Notes under the pieces: model-generated
The model's input: only the letters and a program-made list of their open reading frames with translations
What the model was told of the DNA's origin: nothing
Databases searched by the model: none
Made by a program: the position numbers and the translations under genes
In this document: positions 1-10,154 of the stretch, piece after piece
Position numbering within the stretch: the stretch's first letter is position 1
How the letters are laid out: each line of letters opens with the position of its first letter
DNA from: Dictyophora rubrovolvata
Lineage: Eukaryota; Basidiomycota; Agaricomycetes; Phallales; Phallaceae
DNA length: 64,000 nucleotides
NCBI GenBank assembly: GCA_029959195.1
Contig: CP114117.1
Span: 3,286,001-3,350,000, forward strand
Reading direction: 5' to 3'

Positions 1-286
1 CTGGTTTTCCCTCTACAACGGGTCATGCGGTTGTAAGTAGCATAAAAATTTGAACCGATCCTATGCTCATCAAAATTTAAAATTTAAAATTACTCAGACA
101 AGCTTCTTCTGACTCACCTATTCTGAAGCGAGATTGGTTCGGAGTATACGGCCGCCGACCGGTGAAGACGACCTGTACTTATACGTACGTCGGAAAATAA
201 GTTTTTGATCGAGCGTCATATAAAGATAAGATGTTGCACTCGTGCTTGATTTTCCACCAGTACGACCCACGGCGAGCACAATACCA

Positions 287-1258
287 ATGATAGCGTCCTC
301 AACTTGGTTAGTAACAGGGTGAGCATTGGACAATTCTTCAACACAAAATATATTGTAACAGACCCTTTAGTGCCTCTCGTGGTATCGGATTAGAATATGT
401 TCGACAGATTGTCGAGAGAAGAGATAAAGTTTTTGCGGCCGTTCGTTCTCCAGACAAAGCGGTGGAGCTTCGACGACTTCAGGAAGCCAATCCATCTGGT
501 TCCGTTGAGATAGTTGAATTAGACGTTCGCAGTCAGGAAAGTATCGCATCGGCAGGTAAACTTGTCGAGTCCATCTTGCAGGATCGGGGCTTGGATTATC
601 TTATCAGCAATGCGGGTATACTTGTGCGTTCTTCATATTTTTTTTTACAAAATAACCGGTTTCTACTTCGAGAATATTAGAATTATCATACCGAAATACC
701 GTCTATGATAAAACCGGATGAACTAATGGATATTTTCCGGACAAACGTTGTTGGATCTGCTTTAGTCTATCAGAACTTTCTACCTCTTCTTGAACGAAGT
801 AAAAGGCCTGGCGGGCCTGTACTGGTCAATATGAGTAGCGGATCAGGGAGCATAGCGAGGGTTTTAAATCCGCCTCCAAACCGGGTAATCCCACCAGCTG
901 CGAGCTATTCCATTAGCAAAGCTGCTCTGAACATGCTGGTATGTCTTCCCTTTATTGCGAGTTGCTTTTCGGAATAAATATGATCCATAAGAGCGTCAAG
1001 CAAGCCTCTGAGAAACCTAATATTATCGTAATATCTATTGCGCCAGGATGGTTGAAGACTGGTGGGTACCCTGCTATTCAGTCAGGCCTAATTCTGGTTC
1101 TCTTAACAAACCTCTTTCACGATATAGATATGGGTGGTCCGGATGCCTCGTATGACGTTGATTTTAGTGTTGGACATCAGATCAAGCTGGTAGTTGCCGC
1201 TACTCCTGCAGACACCGGGAAATTCAAAGCGTATGATGGGACTGAATATCCTTGGTGA
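287..1258 (+). CDS. Short-chain dehydrogenase/reductase (SDR), copy 1
   Basis: Predicted NAD(P)-dependent oxidoreductase of the classical SDR family; substrate unknown. Four exons (287-318, 371-623, 681-938, 992-1258) sum to 810 nt, giving 269 aa. The cofactor motif TGASRGIG lies at residues 10-17 and is formed across the first intron. SNAG is near residue 91, and the catalytic YSISK (Tyr171, Lys175) is at the end of exon 3. The segment IAPGWLKTG follows, as in the family. The ATG at 287 is preferred because it puts the usual short beta strand (WLVTG) before the glycine motif. There is no signal peptide, so it is probably cytosolic. It is paralogous to the gene at 48719-49652: both end in YDGT..PW and share three intron positions. 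Confidence 0.9.
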
Positions 1259-1627
1259 CCGATTTGCGGTAAATTTGATCTCGGCAACATCAACAACATA
1301 ATTTTTGAATTTTTGTGATAACGCACCGGTTCGCCCAAGTTGTAAAGCATCCTAAATACAATGCCGTTCATGAAGCTCAATGAATGAATATTCGGTGTGG
1401 AATTTCGTGCTCAGTAATCGACGTTTTGTTTTATCAGACGTATTCATGTTGAGCGAGAGTCTTTTCTATCTACATATTCTGAATCCTCATTTTCATCTTT
1501 TACATGCTGATCTCAAGCTTCGTATCTTCGGTTTTAATATGTGAAACATGTTCTCGTAAAAAACACATTATTGAATGTTTTCAGAACTTTTGGTTACATA
1601 ATACTGAAAAATAAATTGCACTGCATA
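1259..1627. other. Intergenic, convergent 3' ends
   Basis: This 369-bp AT-rich stretch lies between the convergent SDR and pectinesterase genes. It should hold both 3' UTRs. I see no gene, repeat or hairpin worth naming. Confidence 0.6.
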
Positions 1628-3088
1628 TCAATTCAACCCTAATTCAACATACTCCCGATCAACCCAGGTAGCAAAATCAGAACCAAGTGCTGTCTCGATG
1701 GTATACTCCCGAGATTCCTCTAACGTAAGAGCTGTTGCAAAATCCGGTAAACTCACATTTTCAGATCCAAGGCCTGTGTTATTCCATGTTCCGAAAAGGA
1801 CATGGTCTGTACGGTTATCGCCTGGATCCCAAATAGACCAGAGTGCGGGGTTCAACTTGATATAGGTAATGTTAATAATGAGCGTTGAGTTTTTATCTCA
1901 CTCACATGTGAGCCTATTTTGGTGTTTTTGTAGATAACTCTGGTGGAATAAATATGATGTAAATTATAGTTTGACCTTCCTCACCTGGCATAATCTGGCA
2001 AGCGAGTTTAGCGTAATGGCAACAAATTGATGTCATAAACTTACCACCCCATGGTCTCCCCAAGAAAACATTCCCCTGTGTATTGGAGGCAGCATTATTT
2101 CCAAGGACAAGTTTATTTCCGTTCAGAATATCTGAGATTTTATTGGTTTTTGAGGGTAAAACGGATTTTTCTCTTACATATTCCGGAGTCGTTCGTCTCT
2201 CTTCCATTAGCTGTGATGCACCCTGCTGATATGCTAGCGATTGTGTTATTTTCGAAGTAAGCCAATCCTACAATGTAATCAGAATGTTTGTGTATAGAAA
2301 AGGCTACGTCTAAGAGAGAATGACATACCCTCTCTTCCGAATATAAAATCAACGGCTCCCTGTTATCAATGTTAGTTAAGTGGTAGATGAGATAAAGATA
2401 ACAGCTAACCTCAATGTATGACTTTGCATAGACCTGCGTTCCTTGATTTGCATAAAGAGTATCCTAAAAACAAAACAAGCAATGAAGCTGATATTATAGC
2501 TCAGCTAACACGGGAGTGGCTCGTACCTGAAAAGACAAAAATTGCGATGCATATAACCCCATCCTGTTTCCATAAGCTGAAATAGCGATCGCCTGTCCAT
2601 TCTCAGAAGCTTCTCCGAACGTGTTTTGCACATTAATGTTGTACATTGAAAAGTCGTCTTTGTGAATTCTGAGTGTTCCGGTTAGATCGTCGCTTTCCGC
2701 TCCGGTTGCAAGACTCGCATTATGGGTAATGAGGACGGTGTTGGATTCATACGTGCTGTCATCGATTGTATATCCGTAGAGCTTGAAAACAGGAATTGAT
2801 CAGTCATTTCTTCTCAACTATGGAATTAAAACAATTTCGATATACTGTTGTAGGACCAAGCCGTGTGATATTGACTTGTTCTCGATATGTACCTGGGTAA
2901 ACGAAAATTGCTTGCGTTGTATTGTCGGAAGGTAAGGCATTAACGGCATCGGAGATGGTCTGGAATTCTCCGGCACGAGTATTTTCTGGTCGAACGACCA
3001 GCGCGTTCTTTGGAGGGTCAGTGCGGGGTTTGGCGCAGACGAAATATAATCCCCAAAGGAGAGATATAAAACCTCTGGTGAGTAGCAT
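1628..3088 (-). CDS. Secreted pectinesterase (pectin methylesterase, family CE8)
   Basis: Predicted to remove methyl esters from pectin outside the cell. Nine exons on the minus strand (3088-2846, 2781-2527, 2463-2410, 2359-2329, 2267-2178, 2131-2045, 1994-1985, 1939-1906, 1855-1628) sum to 1032 nt, giving 343 aa. The N-terminus MLLTRGFISLLWGLYFVCA is a signal peptide. CE8 marks appear in order: GEFQTISDAVNALP, VYPGTYREQV, SFQDT (split by an intron), GAVDFIFG with the catalytic Asp, LGRPWGDYARV with the conserved Arg, then NPALWSIWDP. Exon 7 is only 10 nt and completes the DYAR segment. The neighbour at 3605 is divergent. It looks intact. In a fungus this suggests growth on plant cell walls. 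Confidence 0.93.
1985..1994 (-). other. 10-nt micro-exon of the pectinesterase gene
   Basis: On the minus strand ATTATGCCAG is flanked by AG upstream and GT downstream. Splicing it between exons 2131-2045 and 1939-1906 gives LGRPWG-DYAR-VIYKNTKIGSH in frame, matching the CE8 pattern. Skipping it breaks the frame, and reading through gives non-family sequence. Confidence 0.85.
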
Positions 3089-3604
3089 TGTTGATGTTGT
3101 GAATTAGAATGGTTTTGGGGTGTTTTGTCCTTATATGTGTCGTGTCATAACCGTATAACAGGTTAGCAGCTGCATGTGGCGCCACGGCAAAAAATTAGGG
3201 AATAGCTCCGGACCGAAGTTTATACAGGTCGTCACCAGAGCAGGTCGTGGAACCCAACTGCCTCATATCACAAGAAACCAATTGTGATTTTTGCGGCGTA
3301 CAAATCGACTAGACAGGTTAATTTTTCGAGCTGCAAGTTTGCATTGCGAAACCGACGATGTGGATTATGCTAATTATAATGATAGGCAGCTACCAAGATC
3401 TCCGCCGTTTTTATGTTTTTGATCAGGACACTCTAATTCAACAAACAGTAGAATTAATTGACACATTCTCATTGGTAGGGTAATGAGTGCTTACACAGAT
3501 TTATTTTTGAAAGACCGGGCCGAAGAGCGTAGGCTTCTCGTGTCATAAGATATCGATAATAGCACACCGACAGTCGCTGGCATCCGCCAACACCTTCGCC
3601 CCGT
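3089..3604. promoter_or_regulatory. Divergent upstream region of pectinesterase and UGT copy 1
   Basis: 516 bp between two divergent start codons. From about 3456 onward it is nearly the same as the sequence upstream of the UGT pseudogene (28167-28312), so the duplicated block includes the UGT promoter. No clear TATA box was identified. Confidence 0.5.
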
Positions 3605-5718
3605 ATGACGCTTCTCTCAAATGGCCCTCACATTCTCATGGTGGTTTTAACAACATGGGGTAATTGTCTGAAGTTTTTCCTGATAAACGCGCACTAATAC
3701 CGAGTTCTGAAGGCCATATCAGACCAGCTCTGGCAATCATAGCCAAACTTTTGAAAGCAGATCTAGAATTGATAATAACTTATCCAGTTCTCGCTTCTTT
3801 ACAAACCGAAATCCAGGTTGAATTAGCCAAGGAGCTATTTGATCAGAGTGATGCCATGGAACGAGTCAGGTGCGGGAAATTGCCCCCTCAAATGTACTGC
3901 ACACGAGTTCAAGGCTTCGTCACAGAGTTCCGTGTTTTGGAGGTCCGAACGATCCAGTAACTATAACGTCGGCCAGAACAATTGTGGAGGGTTTCCGGTC
4001 GTTCTATATCCAGATGTCAACCTCAGTGTCTTATCAGGATTCAATAGGGCGAACCATCCTGGCGGTTCCACCGCCCAAAATTTGTTTACTGGACGTGAGT
4101 CCCACTCTCTCTTTACCTATGCCTCTTCAGGACTCTATTGCGTCCGCGACCAACTTTCCAGCTCTTTGCTAGTGAGATTCTACGCGTTATTCGAGAAATA
4201 AAAAATGTTCCTTGTCTGGCCATAAATTTTGGGAGCGCCGCCATTCTAATTCGGAGGTCTTGTCCAGCGAAATACTCGGGACTCGGTGATATTATCGAGA
4301 ATGTTGAAAGGCTAGCCATAAAAACGGGAAAGTCTGTTGACGAGATCTTATTCAAGGTGATTACTGTCCAGCTCATCTTAATGTACCGTACCGTCTTTTC
4401 GATGATTGCAATCAGGCTTATAACCGTGACGAGAAAGAGATTATTCACATACCAGGATTACCTCCTATGTTCGATTATGAATTCACTCCAGAGTCCTCCG
4501 TAGGAGTATTTTCTTTTTTATAAGATGAAAGAGACGAAGTCTCAATTTAAAAAATTCTAGCCATTTCTGAAGAGCATTTCTTTAATGCTTCGGAGGTACC
4601 ATGCGTGCGTATTAAACCTTTTTGACAAATTCACTGGCACGTCATAGTCTTCATACAATTTTTAAGTATAGGACATTTCAGAATTGCGATGGTCTCATTT
4701 TAACTAGCAATCGAGTCTATGAACAAGAGTCAACAAATTTTCTCAAAGCCTTCATGGAGGAGACCAACCGACCTTGCTACGTTTTAGGGCTTGCGGGTTC
4801 GATATCATTGGAGCAAGCAGCACGAGATCAGCGTTCACCTGTCAACACAGCGGTGGTTGAGATTTTAGATAAAACCCTAAAACGCTATGGTCAGAGATCA
4901 TTAATTTATGCAAGTCTCTACCACCAAAAGATGTCGCAGTGACAATTCATCATCCCAACAGGTCTCATTTGGTTCGGTTTTCTGGCCGACAAACGTTGAA
5001 GCCAGCTGGAAGGTCCTCGAAATCATTGTTGAACAAGATATTCCGTTGGTACGGTGTACAATTTTAATTCACCGGTACTTCGTTAAATCCAAACTCAACA
5101 GATCCTTTCGTATAATGAAAAACGCGTCCCAATGCCAGAGCATATTAGTAATATGCTGGAATCGTCAGACAACGTTGTTGTAACCCCCTGGGCTCCGCAA
5201 AAAATGATCCTGAATCACAAAGTAAGAATACAAAGACGAACTATTCACCAACACTTAAACATGTTTCTGTCAGGCCACTGGTTGGTTTATATCACATTGC
5301 GGGCTCAATAGTGTGATAGAATCTCTCTCCCATGGGATACCGATGTAAGGCCAGTGTTTTGAAGATGCACGGGAAAAGTGATAGATTATTAATTAGGATA
5401 GCATGGCCTATTGACAGTGATCAGCCCGTGAACGCAGCACATGTTAATCTCAACCTCGAAGTAGCGTATGAATTGCTTGAAGTCCGGACCAACAGAGGTT
5501 TGAAGCCTCTTTATCGCGGTGCGCGACCTACTGGGACAATGGAGTCCATAGAAAAGGAGTTTAGAACAGTGTTGGCAAATGCTTTTGGTAAAGATGGCAA
5601 AGTTAAAAGGAGAAACGCGGAATTTTTGAAGGAGAAGCTGAACGAGCTGTGGGATGACGGGGGTGAGTCGACGTCTGAGTTAGGTCGCTTTATCCATGAT
5701 TATTTTTCTCTTTCTTGA
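3605..5718 (+). CDS. UDP-glycosyltransferase (GT1 family), copy 1
   Basis: Predicted to move a sugar from a UDP-sugar to a small lipophilic acceptor; acceptor unknown. Eleven exons (3605-3659, 3713-3869, 3926-4094, 4162-4356, 4416-4499, 4561-4595, 4672-4909, 4962-5048, 5102-5221, 5274-5344, 5397-5718) sum to 1533 nt, giving 510 aa. The start yields NGPHILMVVLTTWGHIRPAL, the acceptor-binding N-terminal strand with its conserved His. The donor-binding box is in the C-terminal half: WAPQ at residue 370, HCGLNS at 388-393, then SHGIPM and WPIDSDQP. Intron 7 starts with GC (GCAAGT) and ends with AG; using it restores VSFGSVFWP. The exon 3 acceptor could also be at 3912-3913. The gene looks intact. 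Copies lie at 28313 (broken) and 30134 (whole). Confidence 0.9.
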
Positions 5719-6064
5719 GTCCTTTGATTTGGTCAAATAAATGTTTTTGCAAACTAGGATAAAGTTTTTTAGAGCCACGTCCGAAGGCTGCGCCGAAGAG
5801 CGAGAAAAACCCTAACTACGTAACTAATGTAAGTAAGACCGCGCGATAAGACTCCAGACCAAGACAAACCTTGGTTGCAACGTGGAGGAGCTGAGAAAGT
5901 TTTTTCGTTGCCTGCCTCAGTATCCAGGCTTTAAGTTCAGTTACGAAACGATGTTGAAGAAAACATTTCGACTGTTGGTCTCGGAGTAAAGAGCGGACTA
6001 ACAATATTGTAAAATATTTTTAATCTCTTAGAAATCTCGGTGGCTAATTTTCACAAGCAAGGTA

Positions 6065-6295
6065 CACGCCCAGCGAGAAATGTCGCCATTAATGGGACCT
6101 ATGGATTGGGCTCTGAATCGCCACCAATTTGGTACCATTTCAGTACTGACTTCATTTCGTTTTGGCTAGCCGAGACTAACCGAGACTAACCGATGCGATG
6201 ACATAAGACATTGGTACTGAAATGGTACCAAATCGGTGGCGATTCAGAGCCCAATCCATAGGTCCCATTAATGGCGACATTTCTCGCTGGGCGTG
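6065..6295. mobile_element. Foldback MITE with TA target duplication
   Basis: A 231-bp palindromic element. Its left arm (6065-6152) and right arm (about 6208-6295) are near-perfect reverse complements, with a ~55-bp centre containing GACTAACCGA repeats. It begins CACGCCCAGCGAG, ends in the reverse complement, and is flanked by TA on both sides. The matching site in UGT block copy 2 (TA at 29798-29799, in aaggTAggcgac) is empty, which proves the boundaries. No coding capacity. TA duplication fits Tc1/mariner-type mobilisation; the family is inferred. Confidence 0.92.
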
Positions 6296-6330
6296 TAGGC
6301 GACAGCCTTCCCACCTACGTAACAAAACGT

Positions 6331-6714
6331 GACCGCCAGGCCTTTTTCTCCCGCCCAATGCCCAAACTTTACTTATAAACAGAAATGGGCTGAAATGGGC
6401 TAGCACATCGACGACCGTCTATCAAAATCTTGTAAAATGGGCGGTTTAGTCTTTGACAAGGCACTAATCGAACAGATCATTTGTTTTACGAGCAAAATAG
6501 GCAAATCCTGTGCGGGCGCCGCTGGTCGTTGAATTTATGCACTTCCCTTTACTGTGTAAGCGTCGTCTCTATTGGAATGTCTCGTGTCAAGGACGCTTAA
6601 TAACAGTATGGTTATGTAGATAACAGCGTATTTTTAACCAGAAATGGTACGGTCACTTTGCACCCAAGGTATATTTACTCAACTTGACGCAAAAAATCGT
6701 ATAGCACCGCCCTT
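6331..6714. other. Intergenic, nothing recognised
   Basis: Unremarkable sequence between the UGT block and the decayed serine-rich gene. No credible gene or repeat was seen. Confidence 0.5.
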
Positions 6715-7230
6715 TATTATACCGTCGTTGTTGACAATCGTTCTGGTTGTGGTCCTTCGGCAACCTCCCGCAGCTGTGCAATCATGCGGAGGAAATTACG
6801 TCTGACACGCAGTTCCTGATATTGACGTCGCACTCGACATAGGCCTTGAGTGGTATTGAAAACGTGGAAGGCAAGAAGAGGTCTGGTCTATATCGTATCT
6901 AGTCTCTATGTGTGATCTAGGTACGTCACACGTCAACAATATCCAGGTACATGTTTGTCCCTCTTTGAGTATTACAGTCTTAATTTCGTTCTTCAAGTAA
7001 TGAATAATATGAGAAACTCCAGAACCCATCCCCTGGAAAACTTGAACGTTCGTGTTTGCTCTAAAGCTCCCCCCGATACAGACTGAGATTGAATGTATGA
7101 AACACCATCAGGGTAACGTGCCCCGGGGGCCGGAACGCCTGCAGAATGTTGTCGGGATGTCGCAATTGCAACCTCAGCAGTCCTCGTCAACTACGTGGAA
7201 GTACCATGATGCCTTCTGGTATTCAACTGG
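6715..7230 (-). pseudogene. Decayed copy of the serine-rich secreted protein gene (see 9130-9888)
   Basis: Nucleotide and peptide similarity to the gene at 9130-9888 is clear on the minus strand. The stretch GVSYIQSQSVSG matches ISYTQSQSVSN of the intact gene, and KEGQTCTWI matches LRGETCTWI. The reading frame is lost and the 5' part is missing or unrecognisable. It is a relic, and it shows that this cluster arose by local duplication. Confidence 0.75.
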
Positions 7231-7479
7231 GGTTCTCACTCCACCGGTATTAGAATTTAATCTGAGAGCAAAAGAGACTTCTCCATTCACTAGCACCATT
7301 CAGTGACCATGAAGAAGCCTAGGTGATTTCGCCTTGGAACAAACCAAGGTATAATATACTTGTTGAAAACACCACGTCACCAAATCACATCACCATTCTC
7401 CGGAGTTTGACACCGTTTAAACTCTATTCAATAACCACGAAGAGATTTAAATTGGGACGTTGTGTCACAAAACAAGGTT

Positions 7480-7625
7480 ATAGTTCTCGAACGACTCATT
7501 CATATTGCAGTTTAATATACACCGCAGACAAGAGCCACAAGAGCTTCTGGCGATAAGTGACGGTTGCGCTACTATGAGTTACACACCCTGCGGGTTCCAT
7601 GCTAAGAGAGAGAACCTTCTCTCAC
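7480..7625 (+). pseudogene. Decayed copy of the small cysteine-rich protein gene (see 8228-8479)
   Basis: The sequence around 7505-7620 resembles 8311-8470: 'gcagacaagagccacaagagc' against 'gcagacaaagtcgaggagc', and 'tgcgctactatgagttacacaccctgcgg' against 'tgcgctatgagttgcgcgtcctgcgg'. No open frame comparable to the gene at 8228 survives. Short and degraded, so its extent is approximate. Confidence 0.55.
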
Positions 7626-7689
7626 TGTTTCGGTACGTAGGTCCGCTCCCTGAAAGTAAGACGGACTGCACATCCTTTGAAAAATAATT

Positions 7690-8227
7690 CATGCTGATTC
7701 AATATATCACCAGTGCCAGATTGACACACTCGGGGACACGAGGAGTGACCTACTATATCAAAATAGTCAATTATAGGATTCTGATTTCACATCGGGCATT
7801 GAGCATGGACATACATCAGAGCGAACAGTGACTATAGGTTTACCATCTTGCTTCCTTTTTTTTGGCTGTGGCATCAATCTTAGTGCCGGGAAGGCCCCAC
7901 CCTTCGAAGTTTGCGAAGTTCGAGTCGGACTAAGATGAGCTCCGAGCTAATGGCTTCATCCTGCATTCAATTATGAGAAATTGATGGCTTTGACAACACG
8001 TCACCGTGTCCACAGGCAATACAACCGGATATTGAATATTTGAATATTGATTCGGAGACGCATAGTATATAACGCTTGAGATGTGTATTGATCGTTGGAT
8101 AGTTCGTTACTTTTGAGTCTATCTCGAAAGTACCATTACTTGTCATTCAACGCCTTTTTGGTGAGCTCAAATTTCTTTTCGGTCAAAGAAAGAAGTAATA
8201 CTCAAGGTTTCAAGAGTCAAAACAACC
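7690..8227. promoter_or_regulatory. Upstream region of the cysteine-rich gene with a TATA box
   Basis: About 540 bp without a gene. TATATAA at 8066-8072 lies about 160 bp before the ATG at 8228 and is the only promoter-like element I can point to. Confidence 0.4.
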
Positions 8228-8479
8228 ATGCGCATCGGGCTCTTAGCATTACAATCGTTACTCCTCGCATGTTCTCCAGAGAGACAGCGGGAGTGCGAGG
8301 CTATAGCCGGCCATTTAATAATGGCAGCAGACAAAGTCGAGGAGCACCGGAGGGATCCAGATTGTCAACACTGGCTCACGCAATGTCATGGGCTCCTGAA
8401 CGATTGTCGGAGGTGTGAGGGTGACCGCTGCGCTATGAGTTGCGCGTCCTGCGGCTCCTGTTCTGTGAGTCGAGTATAA
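8228..8479 (+). CDS. Small secreted cysteine-rich protein, function unknown
   Basis: An 83-aa ORF without introns. The ATG sits in a good context (acaaccATGC). The first ~15 residues (MRIGLLALQSLLLAC) look like a signal peptide. The rest is helical and charged, with about ten cysteines; they cluster near the end (CRRCEGDRC, then CASCGSC), which suggests a disulfide-bonded secreted peptide. The last codons overlap a possible splice donor (TCT|gtgagt), so the protein might continue into another exon. It lies tail to tail with the secreted serine-rich gene at 9130-9888, and a decayed copy lies at 7480-7625. I do not recognise the family. Small secreted cysteine-rich proteins are common among fungal effector candidates, but nothing here proves that role. 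Confidence 0.6.
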   Translation: MRIGLLALQSLLLACSPERQRECEAIAGHLIMAADKVEEHRRDPDCQHWLTQCHGLLNDCRRCEGDRCAMSCASCGSCSVSRV

Positions 8480-9129
8480 AGGAACAGAATATTCCCTGAC
8501 GTTTTCGGTACATTACAGCACATTTCTGATATCCTCTAAGTTGGTCTAATACGATGGTCCTCCGATTTTATCTTGTTCTATGGCATGTCTGTGTAGAGGG
8601 TATCTCGTAGTTGGTGTAACAAGTCTTCACTACCTTCACTACCTTTGTACGACAATTTGAATTTGATGTGGTATTAGTTTACTCAATACCTTTTAAGTCG
8701 GTCCGTGTGACTGGTACTGTGATCGAACAATGAATGTTGTGCCAGTCTTTGGACTCAACGACCTCAACGGCTTCCCCTTCTTTAGCCAAGGTTTAATTTG
8801 TTGGCGGCAGCCCCTTAGGCTGTAGTTGTCTTCGAAACTCCCGAGGATGTCTGATACACTTCAACACTTGGTTGTATTAATCGTTACAGTTAGTAATTTT
8901 GTGCTGCCGGTGCTTCAACCTGTCAGGATTCAAAGTAGGCCTTGTCCCACACCAAACATATTGAGACCTTTTCAAACCGTCACTACTTAACACAAGAAAT
9001 AGTATAGTTACGTTCTACATAAGAGTGTAACTAATTTTGACCCAAGAAATCATATGGCTTATACACGAAGTACATGTTTGTACTATTCCGATTCAAAAAG
9101 TGTTATAGAGAACCTAGTAACCATCTGGT
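8480..9129. other. Intergenic between two convergent secreted-protein genes
   Basis: 650 bp, probably 3' UTRs of both neighbours. No ORF, hairpin or repeat stands out. Confidence 0.5.
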
Positions 9130-9888
9130 CTACTGTACGACAAGCACATTATCCAGAGTGGTTTCTGGAATACTAACGGTACCCAACCCACCCGTCAGTT
9201 TGTAGCAGTTTATTACACCGTCATAGTTGACTATCGTCCTTGTTGTAGTGGTCCTTTCGCAACCTCCCGCATTTTTGCAACCGTTCCGAGGGACAGCAAA
9301 GCTCCTGCAGTTTCTGGTATTGAGGACAGAGCATTCGACATATGCCTTTAGCGATATCCAGGTACATGTTTCTCCCCTCAACAGGGATACAGTCTTGTCA
9401 TCGGAAAAACTATGGTCGCTCGAGTATTGAACGCTATGCGAAGCTCCAAAACTCATCCCTTTGAAGACTTCAACGTTCGTGTTTGCATCGAAGCTATTCG
9501 ACACGGACTGCGACTGAGTGTACGAAATGCTCTCAGAGCATGACTCAGTGTCGCAACTCTCTATGTTGCCGCCCGTGTTCTCCATAACCACATGGCAACC
9601 AAAAATCCTTCCAGAACATCCACAATATGCTCCCCACCAGTCACACCAGCAGCCCCCGCAGTCGCTGTAATGCACTACTTGGTCGGCTAGCCCAAAAACC
9701 CTTTCCGAGTTTAATGGCGTCGACCCGTTGAGTACGCCCGTGATGTTGGACCATTGTTCGACGTCCCTCCAGTATGAAGGATATTGATCTCTTCCAAACT
9801 GTAGAACGTTTTGTCCCATGGTTATAGTCCTTTTTGCTGCCGAGACGCAAATTGGCAGAAGCAGGATGATACTGACAGGGGTCATCAT
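9130..9888 (-). CDS. Secreted serine- and cysteine-rich protein, uncharacterised
   Basis: One uninterrupted 252-aa ORF. MMTPVSIILLLPICVSA is a clear signal peptide. Residues ~75-115 are rich in Cys, Trp and Gly (CGGCWCDWWGAYCGCSG). Residues ~120-165 form a Ser/Thr-rich stretch in which polar and hydrophobic residues alternate (SYTQSQSVSN, FGASHSVQYSSDHSF), followed by LRGETCTWISLKAYVEC and a CKNAGGCERTTTTRT segment. The alternating stretch resembles amphipathic beta-hairpin regions found in several beta-rich secreted families, but that is only an impression. It has no introns, unlike nearly every other gene here. A decayed copy lies at 6715-7230. The family is not recognised; secretion is likely. 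Confidence 0.8.
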   Translation of the reverse strand: MMTPVSIILLLPICVSAAKRTITMGQNVLQFGRDQYPSYWRDVEQWSNITGVLNGSTPLNSERVFGLADQVVHYSDCGGCWCDWWGAYCGCSGRIFGCHVVMENTGGNIESCDTESCSESISYTQSQSVSNSFDANTNVEVFKGMSFGASHSVQYSSDHSFSDDKTVSLLRGETCTWISLKAYVECSVLNTRNCRSFAVPRNGCKNAGGCERTTTTRTIVNYDGVINCYKLTGGLGTVSIPETTLDNVLVVQ

Positions 9889-9970
9889 TGCTGCCTTCGT
9901 AAAGAGAATGTGGAGTGCAAGGGTCCAAACAACTTGAAGAGGTTAAAATACCACTTCCCTTTTGACAATA

Positions 9971-10154
9971 CACGCCCAACTGGGGTCAGGTTATTTTTCA
10001 CATAATTCAGCCTTGAATTCAGTTTTCTATTCAGTTATCTGCGTCTAATCTTAAGCGGCCCCAAACGGAATGTTGTAATTGGATTAGATGCTGAATAGAA
10101 AACTGAATTCAAGCTGAATTATGTGAAAATAACCTGACCAGTTGGATGGGCGTG
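9971..10154. mobile_element. Foldback MITE related to the 6065 element
   Basis: About 184 bp. The left arm starts after TA with CACGCCCAACTGG and runs through the TTATTTTTCACATAATTCAG motif and a GAATTCAGTTTTC stretch. The right arm repeats this in reverse and ends in a GGGCGTG copy. The arms are about 65 bp, with a short non-palindromic middle. It shares the terminal CACGCCCA with the element at 6065-6295. The right flank is CCATAC, so a TA duplication is not preserved there. It lies just upstream of the 9888 start codon. Confidence 0.8.

Larger units (their letters stand above)
3456..6330 (+). repeat. Duplicated UGT block, copy 1
   Basis: The UGT gene plus about 150 bp upstream and several hundred bp downstream matches 28167-29830 (deleted copy 2) and about 30100-32560 (copy 3). 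Similarity continues past the stop codon: the 'gtaagtaagaccgcg' stretch near 5827 recurs near 29529, and the 'gttacgaaacgatg' stretch recurs in copy 3. Copy 1 carries a MITE at 6065-6295 that copy 2 lacks. Confidence 0.8.

Noticed and set aside
118-333. 71-aa ORF on the minus strand over the SDR start
   Set aside because: It overlaps exon 1 and intron 1 of the SDR gene on the other strand and has no family pattern.
4801-4816. gcgggttcgatatc, resembling a tRNA T-loop
   Set aside because: It encodes part of the UGT protein and no cloverleaf can be drawn around it. No tRNA was found elsewhere.
9641-9979. 112-aa minus-strand ORF overlapping the serine-rich secreted gene
   Set aside because: It is another frame of the 252-aa gene, which has the signal peptide and cysteine pattern.
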